64,000 nucleotides of DNA, from positions 2,790,001 to 2,854,000 of the forward strand of contig CM022368.1 of the NCBI GenBank assembly GCA_011800155.1, in the 5' to 3' direction. Positions within the stretch are counted from its first letter, which is position 1. The number at the start of each line of letters is the position of its first letter. This document shows, piece after piece, positions 1 to 14,090 of the stretch. The notes beneath the pieces are model-generated. The model had not been told where the DNA came from, searched no databases, and saw nothing but the letters and a program-made list of their open reading frames with translations. This DNA comes from Flammulina velutipes. Its lineage: Eukaryota > Basidiomycota > Agaricomycetes > Agaricales > Physalacriaceae. The position numbers and the translations under genes were made by a program.

Positions 1-2110
1 CCATCTTCGTTAAACTGCCCCACATTTCCATCTCCCGTCGCCAGAACAATCGTACTCCCATGTGGTGGCGTACCATCCACCTTGTTGATTTCCTGGTGCA
101 GCTTCAGCTGTAGCAACTCGTCCACGCCCTGTTCACGGTAGCGAATCCGGGCAGGCGGTGTACTACCCTGCGACAAACTCATGACAGTCGACGCTCCCCC
201 GGGAGGAGACGTCGATAAACTCGCAGACCCGTTGGCACCATTCCCTCCAAGACTTCGCAAGAACGCCTGAGAGAACGATTGCCCGCCGGCTCCAGCCCCA
301 TTACCCTGTTCGCTCTCCGTCGAAGTGCTGCCTGATATCTTCCTCGAATGGCCCTTCTTTCTTCCACCGCCCATCAGGGCGCTACCATTGCTGATGCTGC
401 CCCCTCGTCTCCGTGGAATCTTGATTCCGTCTCCAGAACCAGTTACTGCGGAACTTCCGCTATTGCTTCTCGTGTGCCCAAGCCCCATACCCGGCCTAAC
501 ATTCCTATCCATCCCATCGCCCATATCCGGCACACGCGCAAAGACTCGGACCTCGTAGCCCAGCAGCTCAGCGCTATACATTGGCTGATACAATGGGGAG
601 GATGCAACAATAACGCGTTTCTGAATGGGACGACCCCGCTCAAGCAACAGCGCCAAAGCGGAGTGAGAAAGATGCCGAAGTGGTTTCTGGGGCGAGGAAT
701 GCTGCGGGTGCTTGTATGGATGGCGCTTGAGGTAATTTAATAGTCCTATAAGGATATTGGAGCTAAAAGAGGACAAGACATTCAGAGAAAGACGAGACGG
801 GGAGGGTTCCGACTCACTGATCTACAAATACATGGATTATTCGTTCATTTTCCGGTTGTGGAGGAGGTCCCCGTGTGTCAACAAAAACTCCCATTGCATC
901 CTCCGCCACATCGTTCCGGCAAGGATAGTGTTTAGTCGTGAAAATCGTCTCGGTTGGATCCAGGGCTCCTAGATGTACTTCCTTCAAGAGGGGTATATCT
1001 TCGGGGAAGGCCTGGTCCAATTTCTTCATTAGTCCTTTCATTTGCTTGATGCGAATGCTGTCTTGTTCAGTGACGAAGAGTCTATTCGGGGGTACGGCAT
1101 CGTCGTGTAACCTAAGCTGAGGAGTAGACTTGGTATTTCGGAGACGTCCTGTCTTCCGACGGGGAGTCCCTGGAGTAGATTTGAAGAGGTGTTGCTCGCC
1201 ACTGCCACTGGGATTATTACTCGTGGTGCTGTATTGGTCGTAGGAAGAAGACGATTCGTCTGCGTCTTGATCCGCATCTGCATTTGGGCCAGTAGATTCA
1301 GAACGCGAGCCTTTCATTCGCCGACGCCGACGTTTGCGTCGAGATTCTATAATTTTTTCAGAATGGATGGTGTGTGGAATGGAACGCCTCACCTGATGCC
1401 GCCGCCAATGATACCAGTCGACCATTGTAATTTGGTCCAGGCGTGCGTGCGGTCAATCTCTGTCGCTCATCTGCAAGGAAGCTCAGCGCCTCCTGGAAGC
1501 CGAGCGTTGGCATGACATAGTCCTCGTCGTCGTGAACAAGGTCAAGATCGACGCCTTCAGTCTCTCTTGAGGACAGAATATCAAGGTCGTCGGATCCGTC
1601 TGCAATATAGACTGTTCTGGACTGACGGTCGCCTTCGGTGTCGGATGAGTCGTATAGCTCCTCAACGTCGTCTGACTCGTCCGATGCCTTTGCATCATGT
1701 CCGTCGTATTGGTCGGCCTCTGTTTCAGTGTCTCCGCTTTTGAGATAAGAAGCTATTGGCCTCTGAGCCCATACTGTAGAGCCACGGGGAACATCGATGT
1801 CAGAGTCGAATTCTGAAGGAAAGTGGTCGGAAGGAGTGATAGAGGATGTAAGAGAAGTGGAAGATGGTTGCTGTTGACGAATAAGGATAGGTCTCCTTGG
1901 GGGTTGTAGATACGTCCATTCTCTTAGTACTGTCGTAAATGCGCCAAGATTTGGCTGTTCTGTGGTTACAAAGTCTAGCTGTGAAAGTACAGGCAAAACG
2001 AGTCACTTGCCGTCTGAAGTGGGCTCCGAAGGCACGGAATCGGTGGAAAAAGGACTGACTGGCGTTGGCGAGCTAATAGTAGTTGTCGAGTCGGAATTTG
2101 TACGAAACAT
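1..2110 (-). CDS. NYN-domain (PIN-like) protein, 3' end outside window
   Basis: Three joined exons are readable: about 1393-2029 or later, 818-1346 and <1-762, with introns 1347-1392 and 763-817 showing GT...AG ends. The splice at 818/762 builds the motif VFVDHSNILIGL. This is the conserved first strand and Asp of NYN domains (PIN-like RNase fold, usually RNA-binding or RNA-cleaving). Further on, the stretch around 560-640 (RPIQKRVIVASSPLY) and the one around 20-60 (STIVLATGDGNVGQFNEDG) fit the later strands, including the TGDGN Asp. Between them lies a Ser/Gly-rich low-complexity insert. The N-terminal half is acidic and disordered, with a basic run (RRKRRRRR). The start is uncertain: an ATG at 2110 fits if an intron using GTCAGT skips the in-frame TGA at 2003-2005. 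The C-terminus is cut by the window edge. Function beyond the domain is unknown. Confidence 0.72.
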
Positions 2111-2267
2111 TAGATAGACAGTAAAAATACAACGAAAGCAGATGAAAGCAAGAATGAAGGAACGAAACGAGCTGGTTTCCGCGTGCTGCACAACACGATC
2201 AAATAAGTTGTGATAAGATAAGATTAGATCATTTATGCGCCACATACAATCCGACACTACAAACATA

Positions 2268-4639
2268 CTACTTCTTGCGGCACTTGTGACGCTCTTTGTG
2301 ATCTCTCCATCCTTCTCTGAAGCAAGTGTGGTTGCAGAAGAATGCCTTCCCACTGCAAGAGCCTAGAACATAGTGAGCTGTGCGTTTAAAAGAGATGTTA
2401 TCCAATACATACCACCGCACTTCTGCCATGGGCCTGCGGACCCACAGGTATAGCAGCGCTGCCACGGACCCGCTTTCGCCGTGCGCGCCTCTTCTTCAAG
2501 ATCCACATTGTCAAAGAAGCCTCCTGGAACGTCCAGCTTAAGTTGCCATACATCAGCAAAGTTTCGCGAGATGGGACTGTTCCGAGAGGGTACAAAGTCC
2601 GAGTTGGTATACCCAGAAAACAAATACGTCTTCCCGGTGGTCTCGTCAACGACAAGCTGGGAGTGGGCGCGATAGGTCGGGAAACCTCGTGTCACAACAT
2701 GCTTCCATGATGACTTTGTTGGATCGTCGGAGTCGAGCATGAATGTGTCGCCGTAATACGAGAAATGGAACATGGTCCTGTTGTCCGTGATAGTTGGAAC
2801 TCTCGGACTGTAGCCGCCAAACGTAAAGACCTTGTCCAAGATGGGATTCTGGGAAGCGCGTCGGAGTCAGTCCGAATCATATACACTCGACCACTAGAAG
2901 ATACGCACATAAACACAAGCCATCTCTGTCCTCTTGCACGGACGATTGCCGATGATTCTTTCCTTCTTCCACTTCTTGGTGGCAATGTCCCAGCTCCACA
3001 GATCCTCGTAATCATAGGTTGTATCCGATGCGTGTAGATCTTTGAGCATCTTCGCACCTAATCGATCAGCATCACCAGCGAAAATGTAGATTTTCTTCTG
3101 GTCTTTACCGACCCAACTGCACGGATGCTCTCGCGGTCCCGGGGAAAAGAAATCGGGCTTCTCCGCTGTCGTCGTTCCGGACAGTTTGGTCCACGTCTTT
3201 TTCTCGATATCAAGAGTCATGAAGAGGTCCTGGCCGACCCTCGATCCGTCGTGCTTGCCACCAAAGATATAGAGTGAACCATCAATGCAATGCATCGCAT
3301 AGTTCTTGATCGTCTTCGTGTACGGCCATGCCGCTCCCTCGTACTTGGTCTTGATACAACCCCAAGTATTCGTCTTCAAGTCGAAGAAGGGAACATCCGG
3401 GCTACCCAAGAAGAGGTATGCCTTGGAATCCTTCTTGTTCAGTGCCATAGAATAGTTCGAAAACGCGACGATGCTTTTGGGCGGGAACGGGAAAGACTGC
3501 AGCTGGCGCCATTTAGCCTTAGCTTCGAGGTCGAGAGCCCAGAGTTCTGTATAGTATGGACCGATTGCTTCTCGTTCCCCACCAAATACGTAGAATGTGC
3601 CTAGACGCATGTCAGCGCGCGCTCGGAGTCAGGATTTGGAGGAAAGCACCTTCGTAAACAAAAGAGGCGGTTGCTATGCGGGCGCAAGGCCCACCCGGAA
3701 CGTTCAATTTCGACCAAGAGCCCCGAACTTGAAGATTCGGTGAGATGATAGTTTGCTTGTGGACAGAAAATGGATCGGGATGGCGTATGCTGAGTAGTCC
3801 AGCTGGATCCATGCTAGGCTTGGGCACGCGACTGCGCACAGTGTCCCGGATTAATGGTGAGAGATTATTCCAAGTGCACAGTCCCGTCCAGTGTCGTTCT
3901 GCTGCAGTGCCCGTATTACCTAGAGCCTTGTATGCATCGTAGGCTGCGAAGTTGGCAAGAATAGACGCTTGGTAATATTCTGCGAGGTTGAGATAGAAAT
4001 CTATCCATTCTGCAAGGGTGATGAGAACAGGTAGAAGGAGGGAGTAGCCTTCGCACCAAATTCTACGCCATTGGTCGGTATAGCCGCGTACTGAGCGTGT
4101 CTCTGGAGTACGTCCACCTCGGATGACCATTGGAGAGCCTAAGGGGTCTCAACGGAAGCCGGGTACCATTCCCAAGGACTTACATCCTCGTATTCGCGTA
4201 ATTCCACCATGCATCTCGCGGCCTGAGCACAGCACATTTGGGCGACTACGTTCTCCATGTCCATTCCCAGCTCAAGGTATTGAAGAACGACGTATCCTTC
4301 TCTATGAGGAATGGGACCTTGTGCGAGAATGGTAGCAGCCTCCGTGTACGCATCGCGAGCGTTCTTCCATTGCTTGTTGGCGAACGCCGAATCGCCTTTC
4401 GCCCGCAAAGCGAATGCTCTGGCTAGCCGCGATTTTCGATCACCCTGGCTTTCGAGAGATCTATGAAAGTCCCTCTCGATTTCCGGGTTCGTCAAGAGAG
4501 ATTGGATCCCAGCAAAATTGGGCAAATGGGCGAATTGGGAAAACTGTGGCAAAGGTGGACTAGGACTCTCTTTGTTGTAATCCTCGCCCATCGTCGCGCG
4601 CATGAAGGCGTCTGCGACTTCCTTGGTTAGTTTGGGCAT
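2268..4639 (-). CDS. TPR-like / Kelch-repeat / MYND zinc-finger protein
   Basis: Multi-exon gene starting with an ATG at 4639. The N-terminal exon (about 4200-4639) holds a TPR-like helical pair (residues about 60-130: ALRAKGDSAFANKQWKNARD). A helical linker follows (about 3700-4020). Kelch blades occupy about 2480-3650, with repeated blade motifs such as YVFGGE, YIFGGKHDGS, IYIFAGDADR, FTFGGYSP and YLFSGYTNSD. The last two exons encode a MYND finger: CYTCGSAGPWQKCGG joined to CSGKAFFCNHTCFREGW and ending HKERHKCRKK. MYND and Kelch are both protein-protein interaction modules, so an adaptor role is inferred; the partner is unknown. The 3' end lies about 160 bp from the NYN gene start, same strand. 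Exact internal splice sites between 4020 and 4200 were not resolved. Confidence 0.85.
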
Positions 4640-5015
4640 GGTGGCAAGAGGAAAGTAATTAACCTCATGCTAATGATTGTTGATGATCGCCGCTTGATCG
4701 TATCACGGACTTTGGGAAATCTGGGAAACGAGTTAGCTACGGCCGTTGCAAGCATTTAAATTGGAGAAAAAGGGTAAGTACTGTAGTAGAAACATATAGA
4801 GGATAACCATGGGACATAGTGGTAGTAGTAAATAGAAGAAAATAGTAGAAGGCTACATGCATTGATAGTGGTACAGTGAAAATTCATATCAGGAAAACAA
4901 TACCGTGTAACATTGGTTAGCCAACCATTAACACAGCGACAGCAGCGCAAGCGTGAGCGAGACTGAGGAGAAGGCTCGGAAGCCGAGGACGTTGCTTAAA
5001 TTCTATGCTCAGCGA
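4640..5015. other. Intergenic, no gene seen
   Basis: Spacer between the 5' end of the Kelch/MYND gene and the 3' end of NUF2, both on the minus strand. It should hold the Kelch/MYND promoter. AT-rich with short TA runs around 4780-4860; no convincing ORF, RNA gene or repeat. Confidence 0.6.
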
Positions 5016-6739
5016 CTACTTGGGTAACCCATTCGAGAGTGTCTCCATGTAAACATCTAATGTGACCGTAATGAGCTACATCCAACACATGAACAAGAAA
5101 CACACCAATGGAATGCCGTAGCTTCCAGTACTCGTCCAGAAGTTCACTGAGTTCTCGACTATTAGCCTCGAGTTGTTCGTTTTTCTTCGTGTGATGTTAG
5201 ATAAACCACGATATAGCCATCTAGACATTACCTCTGCTTCAATGGCATCAGCTTCCTGTTGCAATTTCTCTATCTGCTCTTCGTTCCCCCGTCGTTCGTT
5301 GACCATCTCATTATAGTCCTGCTGTAAACGTTCACTGGTCCGTTGATTCGCAGCGCGTTTCTCCTCCAAGTGCCGTTGCGCTCGTTCCAGTTTCTCGTGA
5401 GCATTAGCGAGTTGTTTCCTGACGCGCTAAAGGGTCGCTTAGGACGCGAAATCGAAAGAGAAGAAAGGGCGTACATCACGTCTCAATTGAAGTTCGTTCT
5501 GAGCTATTTTTCTCTCTTCGAGGTGGTCTCTAAGAACTGAGAGTTCGTTCTGTGACGTATGTAACGCGTCCGACTCCTTCTCAATAGTCTGTAGCTGTTC
5601 TATGCACCCACGAACATCCTAGGACGGATCAGCGCGGAAGCAGACGACAAGAATGAGACGGCCTACTCGCGAAATATTGTGCAACGCGTTGATCTTAGCT
5701 TGAAGGTCCCGAGCCTTGGCCTCGTGAATTGCAATGGTCCTCTTGTCATCATTGGCTGTAGCGCCCATGCTTGTTATATTCCGCTTTAGACGTTCTGGTG
5801 ACTGCACGATACGCGACCGGGTGTGCATAATTGCGTTGTGGGAGTTGTCGAGTTCATTGTTTAGAATTTCCTATAAGAGTGGTGAGCACATGGTAGTCAG
5901 GCAGGTTCAACCGTACTCTTCGTTTGACAAGAGCAGTCTTCTCGCTCTTTAGTCTCTCCAGGACCTCGAGACCGGAAGTTTGTTGGTCCTTTGCGGCAAG
6001 AATCTTGGAACGTAGGACCATGCTTTCCTGTCTCATTTGATCGCATTTTGGCTCATCTTCAGCTATCCTGGCCCTAAATAATGAATCAGTACCTGCAAGT
6101 TTATGGCATAGCTGAGACTGACTTCATAACAGTAATCTTGTCCTTGATTATAGCAAGCTCTTGAGTGATTTGGTTCCGCTCGATCAGCATATCCTCGGAA
6201 CGATTCTGGAGTTCTCGCACGAACGGTTCGCATTCCTGGTCTGTGAATTTGACAAAATTGATTATTGCTGAAAGAAAGGTAATCGTCCCAGATGGTTTTG
6301 GGTTGACGATATCTGTTACTGAACATCCGCCGAGCCCCGCCGCGGAGGTGAGACGGCCACTGGAAGTCTGAGTATTTCACGTACTAAAAGGACAGCGGGA
6401 GCACTCACAGATGGAATAGCAGATAGGTCAAATCCAGAGCAGGGATATATGAATGCTGCAGCTCTGATTAGATGTTTGCTGCTATTTATTGGGAACGAAA
6501 CGCACCTTGTCTTCCTCCCTCTGACCGCCAGTACATGCCTGCAAGCCTTGTTGTATTGGTTGCTGGAGACGTTCACGCGATATGCCAGTAACTTCAGTCA
6601 AGCAGGCCCAGTAGATGCTTTCCACCAAGTCACTTGTCGGCCGGAGGAGTTGTTCGGCCGTGATTGCGACGCCCCAGTCAGCCAAAGTCGACGCGATTTC
6701 TTCTGGCTTCATGTCGGGATATGTTGCTTTGGGCGGCAT
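5016..6739 (-). CDS. NUF2: Kinetochore protein NUF2
   Basis: NUF2 is part of the NDC80 complex that couples kinetochores to microtubules in mitosis. The N-terminus (6480-6739, MPPKATYPDMKPEEIASTL...) matches the NUF2 calponin-homology-like head, including ITAEQLLRPTSDLVESIYW. The rest is a long coiled coil read through several short exons, e.g. 5270-5370 with ERLQQDYNEMVNERRGNEEQ. The C-terminus needs a 49-bp intron (GTGTGT...CATTAG) after RHSI. Splicing it out gives DVYMETLSNGLPK and a stop at 5016-5018, which resembles the usual NUF2 ending; without the splice the frame runs on into non-matching sequence. It lies back-to-back with the RecQ gene, with about 520 bp between them. No break was seen. 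Confidence 0.9.
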
Positions 6740-7257
6740 CGCGGTAGGAAGGAAAGTGATATGTCACGCGTTGTCACAAACCCCGTGATTTACGCGTCGT
6801 TCAACTCGGGGGCTGTGCAACGTGTTTTACCGCGACACCATCATGGTGCGCGATGTGCGGCTGGGTTTGGCGCGTTCCCAGTCAGATATACCACCTCTTG
6901 TTCTTTTGGTCTGTTTTGGACTGCAACTAGCTATACTGGCATCTCATGATTTTACCTAGTCTGAGCCACCACTCAAGCGCGCTCACATTGTATCCAATCT
7001 GAGCGACAAGGAGAACGCACCACCTGGAGAAAACGCCCCGGAAACCCGTGAAACTGTTCTTGTAAATTTCTCCCTTTTCTTCCTATTTTCCATCATATTC
7101 ACGCAGCCATAGAGACTCCGCCTAGCAGGACGTACCGAGACCAGAAATTTACTTTGCGCGCGCAGCATTGGCAGCCGCGACCGTCGGTTCTATGAAGCTA
7201 CAATGTAAGCACCTGCAGATTATTGGATGCCCCTTCTAATGTGTCTGTAGTGCTATC
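6740..7257. promoter_or_regulatory. Divergent promoter region NUF2 / RecQ
   Basis: About 520 bp between two divergently transcribed genes, so it must carry both promoters. It probably also holds the unresolved first exon of RecQ: an ATG at 7192 is followed by a good GTAAGC donor and a TGTCTGTAG acceptor, but that splice leaves the frame off by one. No repeat or RNA gene seen. Confidence 0.45.
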
Positions 7258-10064
7258 GTGGAGAGTTGGATAAACGAAGCCCAGCTCGAACTGGCCGCTT
7301 ACTTGACGAAATGTCGCAGGTACTCTATCACTCTGTCGCCCGACACGACCCCAGGCCGATATCATGACGAAATCATGGACAAGTTAAAACTCTTTGGACT
7401 CTCTTCCTTTCGGTTACTTCAATACGAGGTCATAACAGCCTGTCTATCCGGTAGAGACTGCATGGTACTCATGCCTACTGGGAGTGGAAAATCCCTCACC
7501 TATCAGCTACCCGCCATTTGCACCTCTGGCAAGACGTGCGGTTTGACGGTCATTGTTTCGCCCCTTCTTTCGCTCATGGAACAACAGACGAAATCACTAC
7601 GCGACAAAGACATCCGAGTCGTCAATGCCTCGAGAGAGTCGCAGCGAAATTGGGAACATCAACTTCTCTATTCCCTTCAAGAACCTGTCATCTTATATCT
7701 CACTCCGGAGAAGCTCGTTGGGCATGAACATCTCAATGGAATCCTGGATCAGATCCACGCTCAGTCAAGATTGGCTCGTTTCGTTATTGACGAAGCCCAC
7801 TGTATCTCTCAATGGGGTCGCAGCTTTCGCCTCGCTGTAAGTTCGTTGTACTCGTTCAAGGAATTGCCTCGTCTCATTTTGTTTACAGTACGAAAGGCTC
7901 GGTGAGCACATACGCAAGCGTTTCGTTGGTGTTCCTATTACAGCCTTAACGGGTACGGCTACCGAAGCGCAAATCCTCGATATTTCGGGACAGCTACGAC
8001 TCGATAATCCTTTGACCTTCAGATATCCGAGCAACCGTGCCAACCTTTTCTATGGGGTAGGCTATAAGTCGAAAGGAAAAGGTTCCATGGCACAAGCTTT
8101 GAAATTTATTCAAGATAGTTATCCTGGTCAGACGGGGCTGGTCTATTGCATGACGAAGAAGGAGACCGAACAAGTCGCCGCTTACCTCCGTGGACGTGGG
8201 GTGTCTGCGGAGCACTATCATGCTGGTATGTCGACGCAAGACCGAACAACGATGCAGGAGAAGTGGTTGGCGGGAGAGTGCCATGTAATTGTCGCCACGG
8301 TACGCTTTCTAATTTATCGTATATCCCATCAAAGACTGACAGTTTACACAAGACAGCTTTTGGTATGGGGATAGACAAACCCAATGGTAGCGAATTTCAT
8401 GCACTCTGCTCCAATCTCATTTTAGTCCTTCGAACTAGTGCGTTTTGTGCTACACTTCGACCTACCAAGAAGCATGTCTGAGTGTGTATCACATTTTCTA
8501 CTTCTCAAAGAGGCTGATGTATGTTTTGGAAGATACATCCAAGAGACTGGTAGAGCTGGGCGAGATGGTTTATCTTCCAAATGTTTGCTCCGTGAGTGAA
8601 TGTCGAGATTCTACTTATATCTAGGTACTAACCCGTTTATAGTGTTTAACGAAGGGGACTACAAGAAGCTCATCTTCTTAATTGGTCGTGCTTCCGTATC
8701 CGACTCTGAGAAGGAACACCAAAAGCGTCAAGTCCACACAGTGCGACAGTACTGTCTCAACGCTGATTGTAGACGGGTTGCTCTCTTGAAGGCGCTCGAC
8801 GAACGTTCATCTTCCTCTGACTGCCAACAAGGATGCGACAACTGCGTTGACGAAGGGACGGAGACAGTCTTGGAGCACGATTTCACTGCGGAGGCGAAGG
8901 AGCTAGTGGAATACCTGAAAGTGCTCCAGCCTAAGGATCTCACAGTCGATTCGTGTCGTGATAGATTCCTTGATGACAATGGCTGTCTGCTGGAAGACTT
9001 TCCAGGTTTTACCCCCGCTGAGGTCTTCGATACCTTGATCTTTCATCTCGAACTTCGGGACGTCCTCCAGTATCATTACGCCCTCCGAAAAGGAGAGAAC
9101 TGGCAAACACAATTCATCAAGGTATGCAGCCACAATTGTTTTCTGTGCTCGTAACTAACCGTGTCCTACCAGCTTGGACCCAAGGCTTTGGAGTTCCTCG
9201 AGAATGCCGACTTTGAACCCATTGTAGTGAGGAGGCATGATTGGGGGAATGCGGGAGATGTTGTAACCCATAGCAAAGGGCGACCGCCGAAGGGAATGGA
9301 TGCCAACGAGGCAGGAGCAGACTCTGACGTTTATGCATCCGATTCCCAGTCCGAGGAGGTGGTTATCCCAGTGTCAGCGACTTCCCCCACTTCGGATGAT
9401 AAACTCACCGAAAGCCACAATAAAGCGCCTGCAGTTGTGCGGACAGACTCTGACTCTGACGACGACGACGACGATACTCCACTCACGGTTCCATCCCGTC
9501 GCGATCTGCGCGCCAACCTATCCTTAGGCGGACTAGCAACTATTCCAGTCATCAAGCCAGTATCGGAGGAAGCAGCCACAGGGTATGTTTCTGGAGTAGA
9601 TGTCAACTCGGATACTACGTCGAAACGACGCGAAGGAGAAATGGGAGAGGGGAAGCCTGTTTCAGGTAGAGGACTCGACGACGCACCTACGGGGCATTTC
9701 GCGAGTTCGACATTATTGTTCCTGTTGAGGTGGGAGCGGGATAAGGTGATTATCAACGATTCCCGTCATTCTCGCGTCTCACATCACTATAGATCATGAC
9801 TGAAGCTGAAATGGCGTCGGATTGGGCTGGAGACCACCCAATAATTAGCGATGCAGCCTTAAAAGCTCTCAGTCTGAAATGTCCTGGAGGTAACTTTAGT
9901 ACCACTTGTGTTCCAGAGCGATTCACTGATGAATTGCAGATTACTTCGTTTTGCGAAAGGTGGTTAGCGAGGCGTACTCACCCTCTGAACCACCAATGTG
10001 TTGGAAACGTTACGAAATGCGGTTCGTGGCACTATGTACTCGATGGAGGCAAAACAAATTGTAA
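7258..10064 (+). CDS. RecQ-family ATP-dependent DNA helicase
   Basis: Motif I is MPTGSGKSLTYQLPA (about 7470-7520) and motif II is DEAHCISQWG (about 7790). Later motifs are TALTGTATEAQ, VIVATTAFGMGIDKPN and QETGRAGRDG. A RecQ C-terminal zinc-binding cysteine set follows (QYCLNADCRR ... CQQGCDNC, about 8745-8850) and then a winged-helix region. All motifs join cleanly through short introns; the splices at about 8303-8355, 8387-8438, 8472-8544 and 8592-8641 give a canonical protein. RecQ helicases unwind 3'-5' and act in recombination and replication-fork repair. The C-terminal tail is acidic (Asp run near 9460). The last exons after 9796 end in WRQNKL at 10064. The true start codon is upstream or in an unseen first exon; 7258 is only where coding is supported. 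The aromatic-rich loop reads GRSFRLAY rather than the usual HDFRPDY. Confidence 0.88.
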
Positions 10065-10144
10065 ACATTTCAAAGTTGGTCGTGGATGTACTGTATTTCT
10101 ATGTACTTACATAATTGAGATCCCGTTGTACTTCTCATTTGACT

Positions 10145-11480
10145 CTATACGCTCTTCGTTTCTATCGTCTCCATGTAATGGATGTCAGAGCAGTTTCTCA
10201 ACTTAGCAGCAGCCTGCTCGGCGGTGAGATCTCGTTGCGCCTCTCCCATGAGTTCAAACCTGTATCCAGTCAGTTATCTGATCTTCAAGCATGGTACAAT
10301 GTCCGTACCCGACAAGGAATTTCCGCACGGTGGCGCTGCGCAACAGAGGCGGGGAAAAGTGCAGGTGGAGATGAGCATAGTCGTGCGCATCTTCGCCTTC
10401 CTTGACATTCGAAGATGGTACCGGTCGTTGATGAATGCCCATTGAGTACGCGAAGGAGCACGAGAAAAGATTGTCATAACGTTTCGTCACAATCGAGAGG
10501 GCATCTGCGAAGTCTCGTTTTTCGTCGTCCGTGAGCTCCACGAGGGACGGGATGTGGCGCTTGAATGGGAGTACTGTGTGATATATCAAGTTAGAACGTG
10601 TGCTTTACCTTGCGCGGGACAGACGTACACAAAACTTCGAATGGCCAGGTTGCCCACCAAGGTACAACGGCTATCCAGTGCTCGTTCTTGTAGACGAGGC
10701 GCTCAGTGGATGATGATTCTACGTGAGCATAGTCACACAGAAGGCATGGCTTTCCGCCTTCCGCCTTCGGTGCACTTGGAGTCACAATGTCCTTTTGAGA
10801 ATACTGCTTTAAGCTCTCGAGTTCCACTGCTGGGAGGGTCGGGATAGCTGATAAAGACCACAGTTGACCGTGGGGATGTGGATTCGAGCAGCCCATCATA
10901 CTGCCTTTATTCTACCAAGCGACTGAGCCGTCATAGCTATCTTATTGTGTTGGTTTGGCTTACCTCGAAAATCTGAACATAATTAATATGTTCCTGCGAT
11001 CCACGTCTGTGATACAGGCGGATCCATTCCTCTATGATCCCGGACATCTTATCAGAGGAAAGACGAGCCAGAGAAAGATCATGACGGCGATCGAAGATGA
11101 GGACATCGCACCCTCCCTCGACAGCCTTGGTGGCCAAAAGGGGATGCACAGGTGGTGGGGGCGCAGGGATCGGACCAGGCAGTACCGAGGCAAAGTCATT
11201 TTCAAAAGAGAAGAACTGGTCGTAGTCCGGATTTTTCAGTCCTCCTGCACGAGTGTTTCCGGGACACAGGTAGCAAGCTGGATCATGATGAGGGAGATTG
11301 GAGATTTCTGGAGGCTCAACCTGGCCCAACCAAGGTCGTTTGATACGATGGGGAGAAACGAGTATGTACTCGTTTGTGAGAGGGTTCACTGTTCGGTTGT
11401 TTAAGAGTTACGCCACACCGGGATGGAGGGAGCTTACAGCGTCGATGGGGGTGCTCTGTGGGATCAAACTCTTCAGTCAT
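10145..11480 (-). CDS. GAL7: Galactose-1-phosphate uridylyltransferase
   Basis: Leloir-pathway enzyme swapping UMP between UDP-glucose and galactose-1-phosphate. The start MTEEFDPTEHPHRR at 11480, spliced to NPLTNEYILVSPHR, matches the family N-terminus. Zinc-site-type Cys residues are visible (CYLCPGNTRAGG). The catalytic HPH motif is present in GCSNPHPHGQLWS (about 10870-10900). The C-terminal domain carries VLPFKRHIPSLVEL and HLHLHFSPPLLRS. A short intron after KFLVG restores FELMGEAQRDLT, the conserved ending, with the stop at 10145-10147. It is convergent with RecQ (stops 80 bp apart) and divergent from the DEAD-box gene, with a spacer of only about 118 bp. It looks intact. No other GAL gene is in the window. 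Confidence 0.93.
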
Positions 11481-11598
11481 GGTGGTCCGAAAGTAAGGTT
11501 TAGTGAACCATGCGCACCTTCCGAGACGCATAAATTCGAAAGGATCTGAGCATGACATCAACGGGAGGAGCGGGCCGGTCAAATACCCGCTTCTCTTT

Positions 11599-13812
<2,214 letters not shown>

Positions 13813-14090
13813 TACTCATTGTGATGATCCCGCGTACCACTGGCACCCATCATTGTACATGTTGGTAAGACCCAAAGTTCATTAACCATCAACTGTGTTT
13901 GAATAGCCTTGGTCCTCCGACGTGATAGCGATCACGCGTCCGAAGCACTTTTGGATGGAACGAGAACGTTTCTATTGAGCTTCCTGCCATTGATCTTCAC
14001 TCCGGTGACTAACAACTATTTATATTGTGATCCTTCAGGCCGCTTGGCGCCCTCATTTCTTCGTTCCCCCATCGTGGATGTGCTGTTCCG

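Noticed and set aside
2003..2353. 116-codon frame upstream of the NYN gene as a separate membrane protein
   Set aside because: It overlaps the Kelch/MYND gene end and its hydrophobic part lies in presumed 5' UTR. Only its last part may be NYN coding sequence.
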